This document shows positions 27,994-38,699 of a stretch of DNA of 64,000 nucleotides, piece by piece. How positions within the stretch are numbered: position 1 is the first letter of the stretch; every line of letters begins with the position of its first letter. The notes beneath the pieces are model-generated. The model did no database searches. It saw nothing but the letters and a program-made list of their open reading frames with translations, and was not told the DNA's origin. Made by a program: the position numbers and the translations under genes. The stretch lies in the NCBI GenBank assembly GCA_905221605.1, contig CAJNDS010000180.1:60001-124000 (forward strand). The letters are read 5' to 3'. Source of the DNA: Symbiodinium natans (lineage: Eukaryota > Sar > Dinophyceae > Suessiales > Symbiodiniaceae).

Positions 27994-29406
27994 TTACGAC
28001 CTTTCTCCAACTACTTGGTAAGACTGGTAACTTCTCAGCCAAAGCACTGCATCACGAAAACTGAGGATGTCTGGAAGCAGGCTCCTCAGCTCCATGTCGG
28101 CGAGAAGTGCGAGAGCCCTGCGCCACTGCCAAGCAGTGGCACACGCTCGGATTGCCCCATTGAAGCTGATGGTGTTGGGCAGCCTCGCCAGCCTCACCAT
28201 GCCGAGCAAAGCCAAGGCGACCTGCCATCGGCCAGAACGGCCATCACGCCCATCGCAAGCGCTGATGATGCAGCTGTAGGTGACAACGTCCGGCGAAAAA
28301 AACTGTCCCCGCATCGCCGTTAGAAGGTGCAAGGCCCTCTTCCACAGGTTGACCCCCTCGCAGGCACTGATGCCGCTGTTCCATGTGACGACGTTGGGCC
28401 TCACCTCGTCCTTCGGCATTGACATCAGAAGGCTAAGAGCCGCCAGCCAGCGACTGGCCTTCTCGCAAGCACTCACCGTGCTGCTGCAGGCAATCACGTC
28501 TGGAAGCAGCTTCTCAGAACGGAGATTGCAAAGCAAACTCAAGGCCTGCAACCAAGCTGTTGACTTCTCACATGCACTGATGACGCCGCTGAAAGTGATG
28601 ACATCCGGCACATGCCGGCTGGTCATGTAGAGAAGCAAACCCAGGGCTGCCTGCCAGCGCCGTGCTTTCTCGCACGCGCTGATGGCACTGTTGAAGCTGA
28701 TGACATCCGCCTGAAGCATCCTCTCCTCCATGGAAAAGAGCAGCGAAAGTGCTGCCAGCCACGCAGCACACTTCTCACAGGAGCTGATGGCACTGTTAAA
28801 GCTAATGACATTGGGGAGCACGTCTACTTGCTCCATCATGTCAAGCAGTGCCACGGCCAGCAACCAATGGCCCGCCTTCTCCACGGCATTGATCGCGGAC
28901 CCGTAGATGATCACATCTGGAAGCAGGCCGTTCTTGCTCATCTCCTGCAACAGCCGGATTGCCGAGAGCCAGCTTTTGCTGTGTGTACAGGCACTGATGA
29001 CACCGCTGTAGGTAATGACATCTGGCCGCATGTCAGGTGCCATGCTGTCAAACACAAGAAGCGCATGTCTCCATTGCAGGGCCCCATCACACGCAGCAAG
29101 GCACGTGTTCAAGGTAACGATATCCGGGGGAATCTCCATCTTCGGCATCTGCGCCAGCAAGCTGAAGGCGGCTACCCACTGACGGGCCCTTGCGCATGCG
29201 CTGATTGCTGTGTTGTAGATGACCACATTCGGCAAAGTCGAGGTGACGGAAAGAAGCCGAAGCAGCTCGAACGCCACGCTCCAGGAACTTTGCTTGGCAC
29301 ATGTTCTGAGCGCCCTTCCACAAGCCTTTGCATCAGCGATGTCACCCTGACATGCTTGCAGGGATCGCAGGGATTGCAAGAACTCTGCTGGTCTGGTGAT
29401 TCTGTG
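27994..29406 (-). CDS. PPR protein, 11 complete repeats in one open frame
   Basis: About 470 codons open without a stop. Eleven tandem PPR motifs of 34-39 residues are visible, each near the pattern PDVITYNSAISACEKAxxW then ALSLLxxM, preceded by a partial repeat (ALRTCAKQSSWSVAFELL). They cover nearly the whole chain, and the tail is RSYQSYQVVGERS. Repeat positions that read RNA bases are N/S/G-rich as in P-type PPRs. Expected role: RNA binding in processing or stabilising organellar transcripts. No ATG lies between the upstream TAG (29407-29409) and the first repeat, and CTAGCACAG could be an acceptor, so a 5' exon with the targeting peptide is probably upstream. Unlike the neighbouring PPR gene it has no introns over 1.4 kb. 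Confidence 0.85.
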   Translation of the reverse strand, partial: HRITRPAEFLQSLRSLQACQGDIADAKACGRALRTCAKQSSWSVAFELLRLLSVTSTLPNVVIYNTAISACARARQWVAAFSLLAQMPKMEIPPDIVTLNTCLAACDGALQWRHALLVFDSMAPDMRPDVITYSGVISACTHSKSWLSAIRLLQEMSKNGLLPDVIIYGSAINAVEKAGHWLLAVALLDMMEQVDVLPNVISFNSAISSCEKCAAWLAALSLLFSMEERMLQADVISFNSAISACEKARRWQAALGLLLYMTSRHVPDVITFSGVISACEKSTAWLQALSLLCNLRSEKLLPDVIACSSTVSACEKASRWLAALSLLMSMPKDEVRPNVVTWNSGISACEGVNLWKRALHLLTAMRGQFFSPDVVTYSCIISACDGRDGRSGRWQVALALLGMVRLARLPNTISFNGAIRACATAWQWRRALALLADMELRSLLPDILSFRDAVLWLRSYQSYQVVGERS

Positions 29407-29996
29407 CTAGTGTCCTGTACCTTCCAGCACCAACTTCACAGGGATGAGTCCCGGGATGAGCTGATCGCGCTGTCTCGTGCGCGAGGAACCAGGGAAGGTG
29501 CAGAGGCGAGCCATCGATGCTTAAGGTCCATGGCCGAGGGGCCAGCGGCAGACTCTTTCACAGGACTGTTGAAGATCTACAGCAGCAGCGGCGTTTAGGA
29601 CATCATTGGAAGAAGCAACCCACCCAACAGAATGGAGAGTGATGTGATGCTTCACAAAAAGAGGCATCCGAAACACTCTTGCTTGATGCGCCCTTTCGCC
29701 CTGAAAACTTCCTACTGTAATCAGAGGTCGGTCCATAGACACCGGCTTGGTCGGGCACCAGTTCGGCCAGCGGCGGGCGCCAGCCTGGATTTCAATCCAC
29801 GGCAGCCACTCTGTTGAAGAGAGCGTGGCCACTGTCAGAACACAGGCACTGCACCTAAGCCAACCCTTAAAAACTAAAGGCTACAAGTTCTTGTTGTAAG
29901 CCTCAAGTTCTCAAAAATAGAAACGCTCGACAAGCAGGTGCGAGTTCAGTAGCCTGGCTTCTTCCAGCCCGCCAGGAGCCTGGAGCTGAGCACTCA

Positions 29997-30111
29997 GATG
30001 GTCAGAATCTTGGTCCTTTCTTGGATACCTATTATAATTCGGCACCTAATACATATACATATATATATATGTAGGGTACCCCAAGAGGGATCATAATTCT
30101 GACAACCACCC
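29997..30111. mobile_element. Family-E TIR element
   Basis: Left end GGTCAGAATCTTGGTCC, right end AATTCTGACAACCACCC, interior ATTATAATTCGGCACC plus an AT-repeat expansion (ATATATATATAT) absent from the 25.1-kb copy. Confidence 0.75.
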
Positions 30112-30918
30112 GGATATGTCCCAAGTTCAAGGACAATCGTTGCACTGATTCATCCATGCACAAAGCCCGTCAGCCGAATCCCACCCTGTCCCAAACTGCG
30201 TTTCCTTTTTGGATGCAGGCACAGGTGCCCTATGGTCATCCGTTGACCAGCTTGGCTCAGCAGGGTCTCTCACGGTTGCGCGAGGACGGACGCTCCACGG
30301 CTGGAACACTAGCTACGCAAGCTATTATAAGCCTGCCGAAAAGAAACAAATCGAGTACTACCAGAGCAATCGATCGGAGCCACGACTGTTCGTCGAAACC
30401 TCCCCTTAAAAAGCTGCCGAAAGCTGCCCCTCAGATTTAGAGCGAGTGCGTGGACGTCAAGTTGCGCACGATGGGAGCCTTCGTCAGCTGGCGGAGGGAC
30501 TCGACACCGGTCTTTTCAGACTTCTTCCTTAGTGGACAATGAAGATGAGAACAAATTTCCTCGAATCTACATCCACAAACTCCTCAACCAAGCCTACGAG
30601 TGGACAAACATGAAGACGCCCCCAACTTCAGTTGCAAGCTTCTGCGTCAAAGATGGATGCGCATCGCGGACGATGCGATTGTCTGGCCACAGTCAAGGAT
30701 ACGGGCGCAAAAGAGAGTGGCACAACTACGTCAGGGCTTCTAAGGGCAAAATATATAATATTTCATTGGAGGTTCCTACGCAAACTTAGGCAAATAGTCG
30801 CCAGAACCCATAGAACTGCCGAGCACCTCAGAGCACACTTCGTCCGGCCTTGGCAGCTGCCACAGGGCTGCTCGTGCGCGTGGGTGAAGGCCATGCTCGG
30901 CTTCACCTTCTTGGGGAC
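30112..30918. other. No confidently assigned gene
   Basis: Short open frames only, no domain recognised. Confidence 0.3.
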
Positions 30919-30944
30919 AAACCCTAAACCCTAAACCCTAAACC
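30919..30944 (-). repeat. Short CCCTAAA array
   Basis: Three to four units, C-rich on +. Confidence 0.85.
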
Positions 30945-30984
30945 ATGTGCTCCAAAAGACATCTGAGGCTCATGGTTCCAAAGT

Positions 30985-31136
30985 GTGGGGGAATTTACGA
31001 TAGTCACGGGACCCCCAGTAGAGACCCCCAAATAGTAGGATCCCCTTAAAATCAGGAAACATAGACTCCCAAGTAGTAGGATCCCCTTATAATAAGGACC
31101 CCAACAATAAGGTACCCTTCATGTCGTAAACCCCCA
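30985..31136 (-). mobile_element. Family-A TIR element, internally duplicated
   Basis: The core CCCAARTAGTAGGATCCCCT occurs twice, 49 bp apart, making this copy 150 bp. On the minus strand GGGG^GTTTACGAC gives a GT donor directly after the C-terminal protease exon. Confidence 0.75.
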
Positions 31137-34100
31137 GAGTGCTGCAAGGCCCTCGGAAAGGCCTTGCCGTCCACGCTGCCCCGGTCATAGTGGGCCGTGT
31201 ACTCGTAAAACAGAGGCGTGCCCATGATCCACACCTCAAAAACCCAACAAAGAAGACGTTCGGTGAAAAACACGCGAAATCCTGATCAGCCTATACCAAG
31301 TGTCGAAACAGTCTGTCGTCCGAGGTGCCTCTCCGTTCAGTTTGGTGGTGAAGGGAGCTGGCTGGAAGGCAGGCATGCACACCTCGGACCCACCAAAGCC
31401 ACTCACTCGATGCCAGGACATGCCAGGACGCTGCTAGACAGTGTGTTGGCCGCGCCTTGCCCTTTTTCCTTCGCTGAATCTGAAAATTCAACCTTGACAG
31501 CGACAAGAAGTACGTTTGTGTCTGAATCAGCACACAGTAAGTCGGATGGGGACCAAAAATGCGACCAGACACCCGCCAAGTGTTTTGATCTCCGGCACTT
31601 TGATTTCAGCCGTCGCAGTCCTGAGAGTGCTTTTTCCACGTCCCTTTCCGCACGCCATCGCACACCCTTACCATCTGCCAACGACAACCCTGCCAGGCTG
31701 AGCGGCATGATGTAGGTCTTCGGGCGAAGTGAGAGCTCCGTTTCTGCCCCGTTCAGGCCGGCAACGTGGAAGTTCAACTGCGGCTCCCAAAGCAGCAAAG
31801 CAGAACAGAACAACTCGAACAACGCGAACATGGGACCTCGACTTCTCTGAACCGCGACTTCACTAACGCTTCTGTAGCCTCTAGTTGTTGTCTCGCATGC
31901 GGCGTGCCTTGGGAAGCTCCTTGTCCAAGTCCACTCCCTGGCAAGGGCTTTCGCACCAAGCAAGGCCTTCTCAAAAGCCTCCTGTCGAAAATCCATACTC
32001 TCACCTCCTGGAAGGGTCCTGGAAGGCTTTTGCGCTTACTGATTCGTGTGGTCATGCTGCGCTAGTACGCTTATTGGTGCTGGCTCTTGCAAATGCATGC
32101 ATCAGCCGGTTCTGCTTGGTGAGGGTGAGTCCTGTGGTCAGAAAGCTTGCTCGTCTCATGTGGGTCCATTTTAGGGCCCAAATGATAGGATTCCCTTAAA
32201 CTAAGGACCTCAACAAGGTAACCCGGTATTTCGGACACCCCCTTCTCATGCTGCTACGGTGTGTATGCAGAGACACGTTCAAAGAGGCATCCATGATCTG
32301 ATGGTGCCACCGGGGTGTTGGGTGCAGCATTTGCGAATGCCTTGCTTTCGACTCCTACCGCAATCAAAAAGCTGCGATCGATAGACTTTACTTTGGGATG
32401 TTCCCCCGTATACTAGCAGTCCTTATTAGGGGGGGTACTATCATCCCAATTAAGGGCTGTTAGTATAACGGTGAACAGCCCAATGTAATATAATATTATA
32501 TATATAACTCGTACATGGAGTACAAGGCTACGACGCGGGTGGCTTTTATGCAGTTCCAACATGCATTCACTGTTCCCACAGGTTGCCCCCCCCCCCCCCC
32601 CACGACCTCGGCCCAGTCTGCACAGTGCTCTAGCAGCAGCAGGAAGACGTTGGCCTCTCTGGCAAGTTTGAGCAAAGAAAAACAAAACTGCCCACAGGTC
32701 CGGAGAGCCGCACTCGCACAGAATAGTGGGGCCTTCAGGTAGTCTTTCTGCGGCTTTGCACCTCGCAAGTGGCAGCTTGAAGCTCAGTGCCAACTTTTCC
32801 CTTTTTTGCTAGGCGGGCGCGGCCTTCTGCATCTGCCGCACCCCCAAGGATGTCAGCGATAGCGGCGGCATCAGCAGCACTGCCAGCATTGCCAGCATTG
32901 CCAGTCGGATCGGCTTTGCCACCGGCTTTCCCACCTGGACCCCTTCCAAGGTGCCCCCTGGGGTCGAAGGGGAACTCGGGTTGGTTTTGGAAGGATTGGA
33001 AGGGGGGACCCACCTTCAATCAGTTCGGTCAGGGGAAAACGCTCTTGTTGCCCTCTTGCCCTGACCACACCTGCTTGCAGGACGTCCTGCAGCTTTTTGA
33101 AGGCATCCGCCAGCTCCTGCAACTGCAGGAAAACAGTAGGGTTTAGGGTTTAGGTTGGGGTCACACAACAGCTAGGGAGCAGCTTGAACCGGAGAACTGT
33201 AAAGTACCCAGCCATGCATGAGAAACACAAATTCACCTCGAGACGGATCTGTCCTCTGGAACAGTCGCATGCTGTGTCAACGACAGTCCTGAGAAGGCAC
33301 GAAATGCAAGTTCAGTGCCCAACCTGCAACAATCACCATTATGTTCATGCATTGCTGACTGCCCGGATTACCTTCCAAACAAGGTAGAGAAAGTAGTAGG
33401 GCCTAGTAACCTGTTGGGGCTTCTTGTCCGGACTCCTCACTGTTCAGTCTAGTTTTTTGCAATGTAGTATGGGGCATCGCGGTCCTCCAACTTGCATGCC
33501 CTGCTCCTGCAAGTCGTGCATCTCCTCCAATGGTGCTTGAAGCCGGAGGGCACAGGGCAGCCAACACTCCCAGGAAGAGGGAAGACGAAATGAGCACTGG
33601 TTGCATTGCACGACTGAAGCAAGAACAAATCGAAGTAGCCATGCCAAGTCCTTGCTGACCTCTTCGAAAGCTTTCTGACAACGTGACCAGCTGGAGCAAA
33701 TGTCCTGCACGGTTTCACGGCATGCTTGTCGGTTGCGGCTCGGACCCTTGCACAACCTTCCCAAGTGCTCTGAACACATCCCCCCCGGATGGGTCCATGT
33801 AAAGATCAGCTAGCTGGCTTTCTGGCCCGGTGATCATTGTGGTTCCACTGTCCGGAATGAGACCACAGATAGTCCTGGGACGAGTATCAGCTTGAATGGT
33901 GTCTCGGCAGCTCTCAGCATAGAAATGTCTGATGACCTTGGCTCCAGACTCCTGATCTGGCTTTTTGTCCTTGGGGTTGCAGAACTTGACCTGCCCCCAC
34001 CAGCATCTGCCAGACACCTCCAACCACAAGCTGCGTCGTCGCACTCCGGCCTTCTGCCTGGTCTGGCCCTCACCAATGGAGATGCCGTGGAAATCAACTC

Positions 34101-34700
34101 CCCAGTGGATCTGACCTAAGAATTGAAGGACAGGGAACACATTCGGTGCTTCACAATGCTCCAAGATGGCTTGAAGATGTCGGGAAAACTGCCGTGGGCG
34201 AACGTGAGCGGAGTATGGTTGAGTCACTATGATTTTCGGTCAGGTGGTAGAAGATCGCAGCGTTTGCAATCAGCAGACAATATGTCAAAAGCCGCGAGTC
34301 GTGGTGCTATTCGCTACATTAACCAACTTTGATACCGCTTCGCGGTCTTGAAGTATGTCCAGCGGTGTGAGTCATACGAAGGCTCCCTGGTAGACATTCG
34401 GCCTTGCGGAACATCCGTCGCCCCAGTCAACCCTCTGAGAGTTCGACCTACCGACTCCAAACGCGTGACAGGCTCTGGGGTGTGCAAGCCTAGCACGCCA
34501 TCTGCCTGACCAGGTGTAGAACTCAGAAAAAGCTGCCACCTCAAGAATGGAAGCCCACCTCCTTGTTGAAGCACATGGAGAAGCGCTGGACACCAGCAGC
34601 CTCGGCATAACCTGGCAGCACTTGCTTCCTGGCCTCGCGCCCCCTCCCCGAAACCAGCCGCCCTGCCTGGGACGCGGATGTCGAGCTCCCCCGCTGTGTG
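31137..34700 (-). CDS. A1 family (pepsin-like) aspartyl protease, C-terminal lobe over many exons
   Basis: Minus-strand pieces in the family order: about 34575-34640 (GVQRFSMCFNKE), 34460-34515 (ADGVLGLHTPEP), 34050-34115 (HWGVDFHGISIGEG), 33800-33930 (CGLIPDSGTTMITGPESQ, the second catalytic Asp motif DSGTT), 33640-33740 (ICSSWSRCQKAFEEVSKDLA), 32600-32690 (ANVFLLLLEHCADWAEV), 31715-31810 (PQLNFHVAGLNGAETELSLR), 31325-31385 (VCMPAFQPAPFTTKLNGE), 31137-31240 (VWIMGTPLFYEYTAHYDRG). A1 enzymes cleave peptide bonds with two Asp, typically in vacuolar or secretory compartments. The first lobe with DTGS was not found and may lie upstream. The segment after DSGTT is longer than in pepsin. Introns contain family A and B elements and are up to about 800 bp. 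Exon ends are approximate. Confidence 0.75.
32157..32243. mobile_element. Family-A element, truncated
   Basis: ATGTGGGTCCATTTTAGGG start, core AAATGATAGGATTCCCTTAA, end GGTATTTCGGACACCCCC. About 25 bp of interior is missing. In a protease-gene intron. Confidence 0.65.
32393..32483. mobile_element. Family-B TIR element
   Basis: Ends TTGGGATGTTCCCCC and GGTGAACAGCCCAA. Arms TATACTAGCAGTCCTTATTA and AATTAAGGGCTGTTAGTATA pair. In a protease-gene intron. Confidence 0.75.
33138..33155 (+). repeat. Very short TTTAGGG stretch
   Basis: Two to three units, G-rich on +. Confidence 0.6.
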
Positions 34701-34945
34701 GTTGACTGCGCCACTCGTTTTGACCTCACAAACCCCACTCTGAATAAAGCCGCGTGTGAATAGTTTTCAGTCAAACAACAAATGTTCCTTGTCGACGGAT
34801 GCCCTGATGGAACATCGTCGTTGAAGGTTGAAGCAACGAATCGGCTAAGCAGGGGTTTTTTGCAAGTGCCCGAGCTCGCACAAACTGGCAGTTACGACAT
34901 CTACAGAAGACGCTGCTCGTGGCAAACCCCAAATGTTTCTTTTAA

Positions 34946-34964
34946 CCTTAAACCCTAAACCCCG
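34946..34964 (-). repeat. Very short CCCTAAA stretch
   Basis: Two to three units, C-rich on +. Confidence 0.6.
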
Positions 34965-35024
34965 GATCCAGCCTCGGGTCGCCCCAATCCCAGGATGCCC
35001 TCGAAGGGTCCTCAGGGCAGCTCG

Positions 35025-35146
35025 ACATGGGGCTTTCCGAAACTGGGGGTACCCTTTTTTTCTGGGGGGGGGGGGTCCCTTGAAGGGGATTCTTTTCTAT
35101 CTGGGGTATAAGGGTATAAAAGGGGGGTGACCCCTAGTTTGGGGAA
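35025..35146 (+). mobile_element. Family-A TIR element with expanded G run
   Basis: Left end CATGGGGCTTTCCGAAACTG, a G13 run near 35064, right end GACCCCTAGTTTGGGGAAC. The right TIR is degraded. Confidence 0.65.
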
Positions 35147-35293
35147 CTTGGAGACTTCCGGCTGCGCGAGAGTCCCGAACCCTGCCCGGGGGTCCTTGGA
35201 GGCGCAGCGCCTGGTCGACCTCATCTGCCATCACAGCAACGAAAGCGTAGAGGGGTTCCCGTTAGAAACTTGAACCAGGGGTCGAGGAGCTAC

Positions 35294-35392
35294 TCTAGGG
35301 TTTAGGGGTCTAGGGTTTAGGGTTTAGGGTTTAGGGTTTAGGGTTTAGGGTTTAGGGTTTAGGGTTTAGGGTTTAGGGTTTAGGGTTTAGGG
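35294..35392 (+). repeat. TTTAGGG array (13-14 units)
   Basis: G-rich on +, nearly perfect after the first two units. Confidence 0.96.
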
Positions 35393-35409
35393 ACATCGTG
35401 CGTTGTGTG

Positions 35410-35495
35410 TTCGAACACGCCCGAAAGCGTCCGAAACCGTCCGAAAGCGCTCGAAACCCTTCGCAAGCGTTTCGAAAGCGCTCGAAGGCATTCGC
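35410..35495 (+). repeat. CCGAAAGCGT-like 10-11-bp repeats
   Basis: Successive CCGAAAGCGT, CCGAAACCGT, CCGAAAGCGC, TCGAAACCCT and similar words. Confidence 0.6.
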
Positions 35496-35567
35496 GAGTG
35501 GCGCGCATCGAGCTGTAATTGCGGAAACCCAGCGTTTTGGCATCGTTTCATGCTTTGTATGTCTTAA

Positions 35568-35875
35568 AGTGCTGACAGTCACGAGGGTAGGGCCTCCCAG
35601 GGGTCGTTGAGGCGTGCCAATCTCGTAGCTGTCGTCACTTTTGGGCTCCGGTTGCTGAAAAAGTGCAAGCAGCCACGAGGATGAGACACGTGGGGTCCGC
35701 CATCCTCGTGACTGTCGTCACTTCTGAAGCTCCGCTTGCGGTTCACATCTCAAAAGTGCAGACAGTTCCGGGGATGAGGCATTTGGGAGTCGCCATTCTC
35801 CTAACTGTCGTCGCTGTTTAAGCTTCGTTTGTTGTTCACACTCAACAGTGCCAGACAGTAACGAGGATGGGTCAC
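35568..35875 (+). repeat. 92-93-bp tandem repeat with internal inverted repeat
   Basis: AAGTGCAGACAGTCACGAGG-like words recur at 35568, 35660, 35753 and 35845. Each unit also holds the inverted word ATCCTCGTGACTGTCGTCAC, so every unit can fold into a hairpin. Confidence 0.8.
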
Positions 35876-35902
35876 GTGGCGTTGACGCTTCAAAAGTGCA
35901 AA

Positions 35903-36230
35903 AAGGAAAGAGACAGAGAAGGAGACAGAGAGAGACAGAGAGAGACAGAGAGAGACAGAGAGAGACAGAGAGAGACAGAGAGAGACAGAGAGAGACAGAG
36001 AGAGACAGAGAGAGACAGAGAGAGACAGAGAGAGACATAAAGAGGCTCAGAGAGAGAGACGAGAATGAGACAAGAAAGGGACGAGAAAGCCATGAGAGCA
36101 GAGAGCGAGGGAGATGAGAGAGAGATGAGAAGAAGACAAAAAGGAGATTTCAGAGAGAGAGAGAAAGAGAGGAGAAAGATGAGAGAGAGAGAGACGTAGA
36201 AAGACAGAGAGAGGGAGACAGGGGGAGAGA
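35903..36230 (+). repeat. GACAGAGAGA purine-rich repeat
   Basis: Core of twelve GACAGAGAGA decamers (35915-36035) followed by degenerate GA-rich sequence. R/E/D frames across it are artefacts. Confidence 0.92.
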
Positions 36231-36989
36231 GAGGCGGATGAAGACACTTCACTTCTGATCTCGTGTTGTGCGCTGCGTCTCTTCCGTTCTCCGTGTGCGT
36301 GACACGTGTCTGCATTCGGGCTCGCCGCCACCGGTGAGGTAGCAATGCCCTGAAACGCGGACTTCGTAGCCCAAAACCTCAAATGTCCTAGCCTCGCCGA
36401 CTCCCTGGAGTCCCTAGACTCCAGGAGCCAAGCCCATCCAAGGCTCCAGACGGCCGGAACGCACCTGAACCTCCCCAACGCCCGTCCCCAAGCGACATCC
36501 TGTGACACCTCTCGGCTCAACCAGGGCACCATCAGCAGCAAGCCATTCTTCATGAAGGCGCTTGTGTGACCGACACGAACCTGAGTCATGTTCTCCGCAC
36601 GAAGTCTCCCCGTTTGAAGGCTACCCGGCTACCCATGGCTACAGAAAACGGCTACCTGGTGGCCCCCCCCCCCCCGCCTCGTCAGATGCAACATGGGCAG
36701 CAATCTGGCCACTTCCGAAGGTCAGCAGCATGGAAGCCGGCAGGAATTGATTCTGACAGGTTAGAGCGGGCGGCAAAGTGTGACAAACATGCAGGGGAGT
36801 AGAAGAGATGGAGGGAATGGAAGGAATGGAAGGAGTGGAAGAAACGGAAGGAATGGAAGGTGTCTCCGGCCTTGGAGCCGAGCAGCGGATCCTTCGACTT
36901 GTACTTCGGCAGGTCGAAAGTCTTGGACTTTCCTGAGCGTTGAGGAATTTGAAAACTCCGAGATCTCCAACTCCTCTGTGACGCGCCGC

Positions 36990-37078
36990 AAAGAGAGGGA
37001 GAGAGAGACAGAGAGAGAGCGAGAGAGAGAGAGAGAGAGCGAGAGGGAGGGAGGGAGGGAGGGATAGAGAGAGAGACC
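36990..37078 (+). repeat. GA-rich microsatellite
   Basis: GAGA and GGGA repeats. Confidence 0.9.
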
Positions 37079-37227
37079 GATGCAGGGGCCTGTAAAGCAC
37101 TTTCCCCAATCCTGTGGACATTGGGCACACTGGCAGTCCATCACGATGCAGTTGTTGCTGCCTCGAGATTCCCAATTGGAGCAAAGAAACGGGTGGTACA
37201 AAATGGCAGATTGCAGATTGACCTGAT

Positions 37228-37338
37228 TTGGGGGTTTACCGATATTAAGGGGGTACCTTATTGGGGGGGCCCTTGCTAGAAGGGGATCCTACTATTTGGG
37301 AGTCCAAGTTTTGGGGTCCCCGTATTCTCGTAAACCAT
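37228..37338 (+). mobile_element. Family-A TIR element
   Basis: Left end GGGGGTTTACCGATATTAAG, right end CCGTATTCTCGTAAACC, core GGGGATCCTACTATTTGGGA in the reverse sense of the 9.0-kb copy. Confidence 0.78.
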
Positions 37339-37429
37339 TGAAGCATTTCCCGGGTGCCCGCATGGGATGCGTGCGCCTGTGTCCGCTACCAGGTCAAAGC
37401 TCTGAGGCGGCGTGCCCACCATTACCTTG

Positions 37430-37533
37430 GTTTAGGGTTTAGGGTTTTAGGTTTGGGGTTTAGGGTTTAGGGGTTAGGGTTTAGGGTTTGGGGTTTAGGG
37501 TTTAGGGTTTAGGCTTTAGGGTTTAGGGTTTAG
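37430..37533 (+). repeat. TTTAGGG array (14 units)
   Basis: G-rich on +, with TTTGGGG and GTTAGGG variants. Confidence 0.93.
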
Positions 37534-37561
37534 AGCAATCTGCAAACTTTTGTGTGAACAG

Positions 37562-38692
37562 CTACTTCAGGTCGGAAGGCAGCCGTGGCACAGCGGCACG
37601 GCAAAAGATCATGCAGAGAGAGCACCAACCGAAGTGTGCCGGCCATTGCGTTCTTCGACGCCGCGTGCTTCTGCACACGGACGAAGTGTGGCATGGTGCG
37701 CTACCACTTGGACGATGTGCAGCCAACATAAACAGTGGCAGTTCGACAGCACTACCTTTTTCGCTTGCAATCCCCCAACCCTCCGCCCCCTCAAATCGCG
37801 TAATGACAACATGTCCAAAAAGTGCCTTGGAACCCATTATCAAGGCACAAGAGACAGTGCAGGCACACTCTGCTTTCGGAAACCCGCCCTCCGTGCCCCC
37901 AAACAACAAAGCTCTTCCCAGGCACAAGCAGGTCCAATGATACTGGCCGCTACCGCCACTGCCCCCTCCCGACCACCCCAGGAAGGGGTGCGACGAAATG
38001 TTAGAAGCTCCGGAACACAGGATGGGCTTAGGGGCTACCGCGAAGCCCCGTCTCTCCATTGAAGAAAGGTGAAGTGACATGATATGTAAGATTTTTGTGA
38101 ATCCTACGACCACATGCAGCCAGGGCACGCTAACTGAGGAGTACGTCTCATGGTTTCTGAGAGGAGAGCACGTTTCCTGGTCATGCACCGCCAATTCCTC
38201 AGTTCGCGCGCATCGGCTTTGGCTTTGGGCAAAAGGGTGGTTCAGCTCGGGCTCGCGGGGGCTCGCAGGGTCTCGCAGCGGCTCGCGTTCGTGTTTGTTG
38301 GCTTTACTTCTCTGCTTCGGCTGCAACTCCACCCTAGAAGCGAAATCCCAGCCAACGCTTGATACAGTCACAGTGCTGGCCTTGAACGCACCATGTTTAG
38401 CTGCAAGGTTTTTGAAGTGCAACTGAACCTTTGTCAGGCAAGAATCCTCAGCATGCCTCTTCAGGAATCGGCTTTGGCAGAGCGGGGAAGATGCTAAGAG
38501 CAGAATCAAGCAGTGGAAGGCACCTGCCAAAGCTGCTTTGTCGGGCAACTCGGACAGGGACAGCAGACCCCCCCCCTCCCACAGCCAAACCCCAGCTGAC
38601 CTTGCATGGTTCGTAATCGGATAGCCTCGGATGGTGTCAGTATGAGCAATGGCATGAAAGCCATGGTCAATCACTCTCCATGGATAATTCAT
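37562..38692 (-). CDS. Long open frame, probably not one protein
   Basis: 376 codons without a stop on the minus strand, but uneven composition, no domain and long overlapping plus-strand frames. It may include real exons (KVQLHFKNLAAKHGAF near 38.4 kb). Listed because of its length. Confidence 0.2.
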   Translation of the reverse strand: MNYPWRVIDHGFHAIAHTDTIRGYPITNHARSAGVWLWEGGGLLSLSELPDKAALAGAFHCLILLLASSPLCQSRFLKRHAEDSCLTKVQLHFKNLAAKHGAFKASTVTVSSVGWDFASRVELQPKQRSKANKHEREPLRDPASPREPELNHPFAQSQSRCARTEELAVHDQETCSPLRNHETYSSVSVPWLHVVVGFTKILHIMSLHLSSMERRGFAVAPKPILCSGASNISSHPFLGWSGGGSGGSGQYHWTCLCLGRALLFGGTEGGFPKAECACTVSCALIMGSKALFGHVVITRFEGAEGWGIASEKGSAVELPLFMLAAHRPSGSAPCHTSSVCRSTRRRRTQWPAHFGWCSLCMIFCRAAVPRLPSDLK

Positions 38693-38699
38693 GGTTGCC

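Noticed and set aside
34314-34574. ADGVLGL as the N-lobe ADGILGLG motif of pepsin
   Set aside because: It lies downstream of FSMCFN in gene order, so it fits the C-lobe position where GVLRLG-like sequence is expected. The N-lobe was not found.
35848-36345. Arg/Glu- or Ser/Leu-rich proteins
   Set aside because: They are readings of the GACAGAGAGA repeat.
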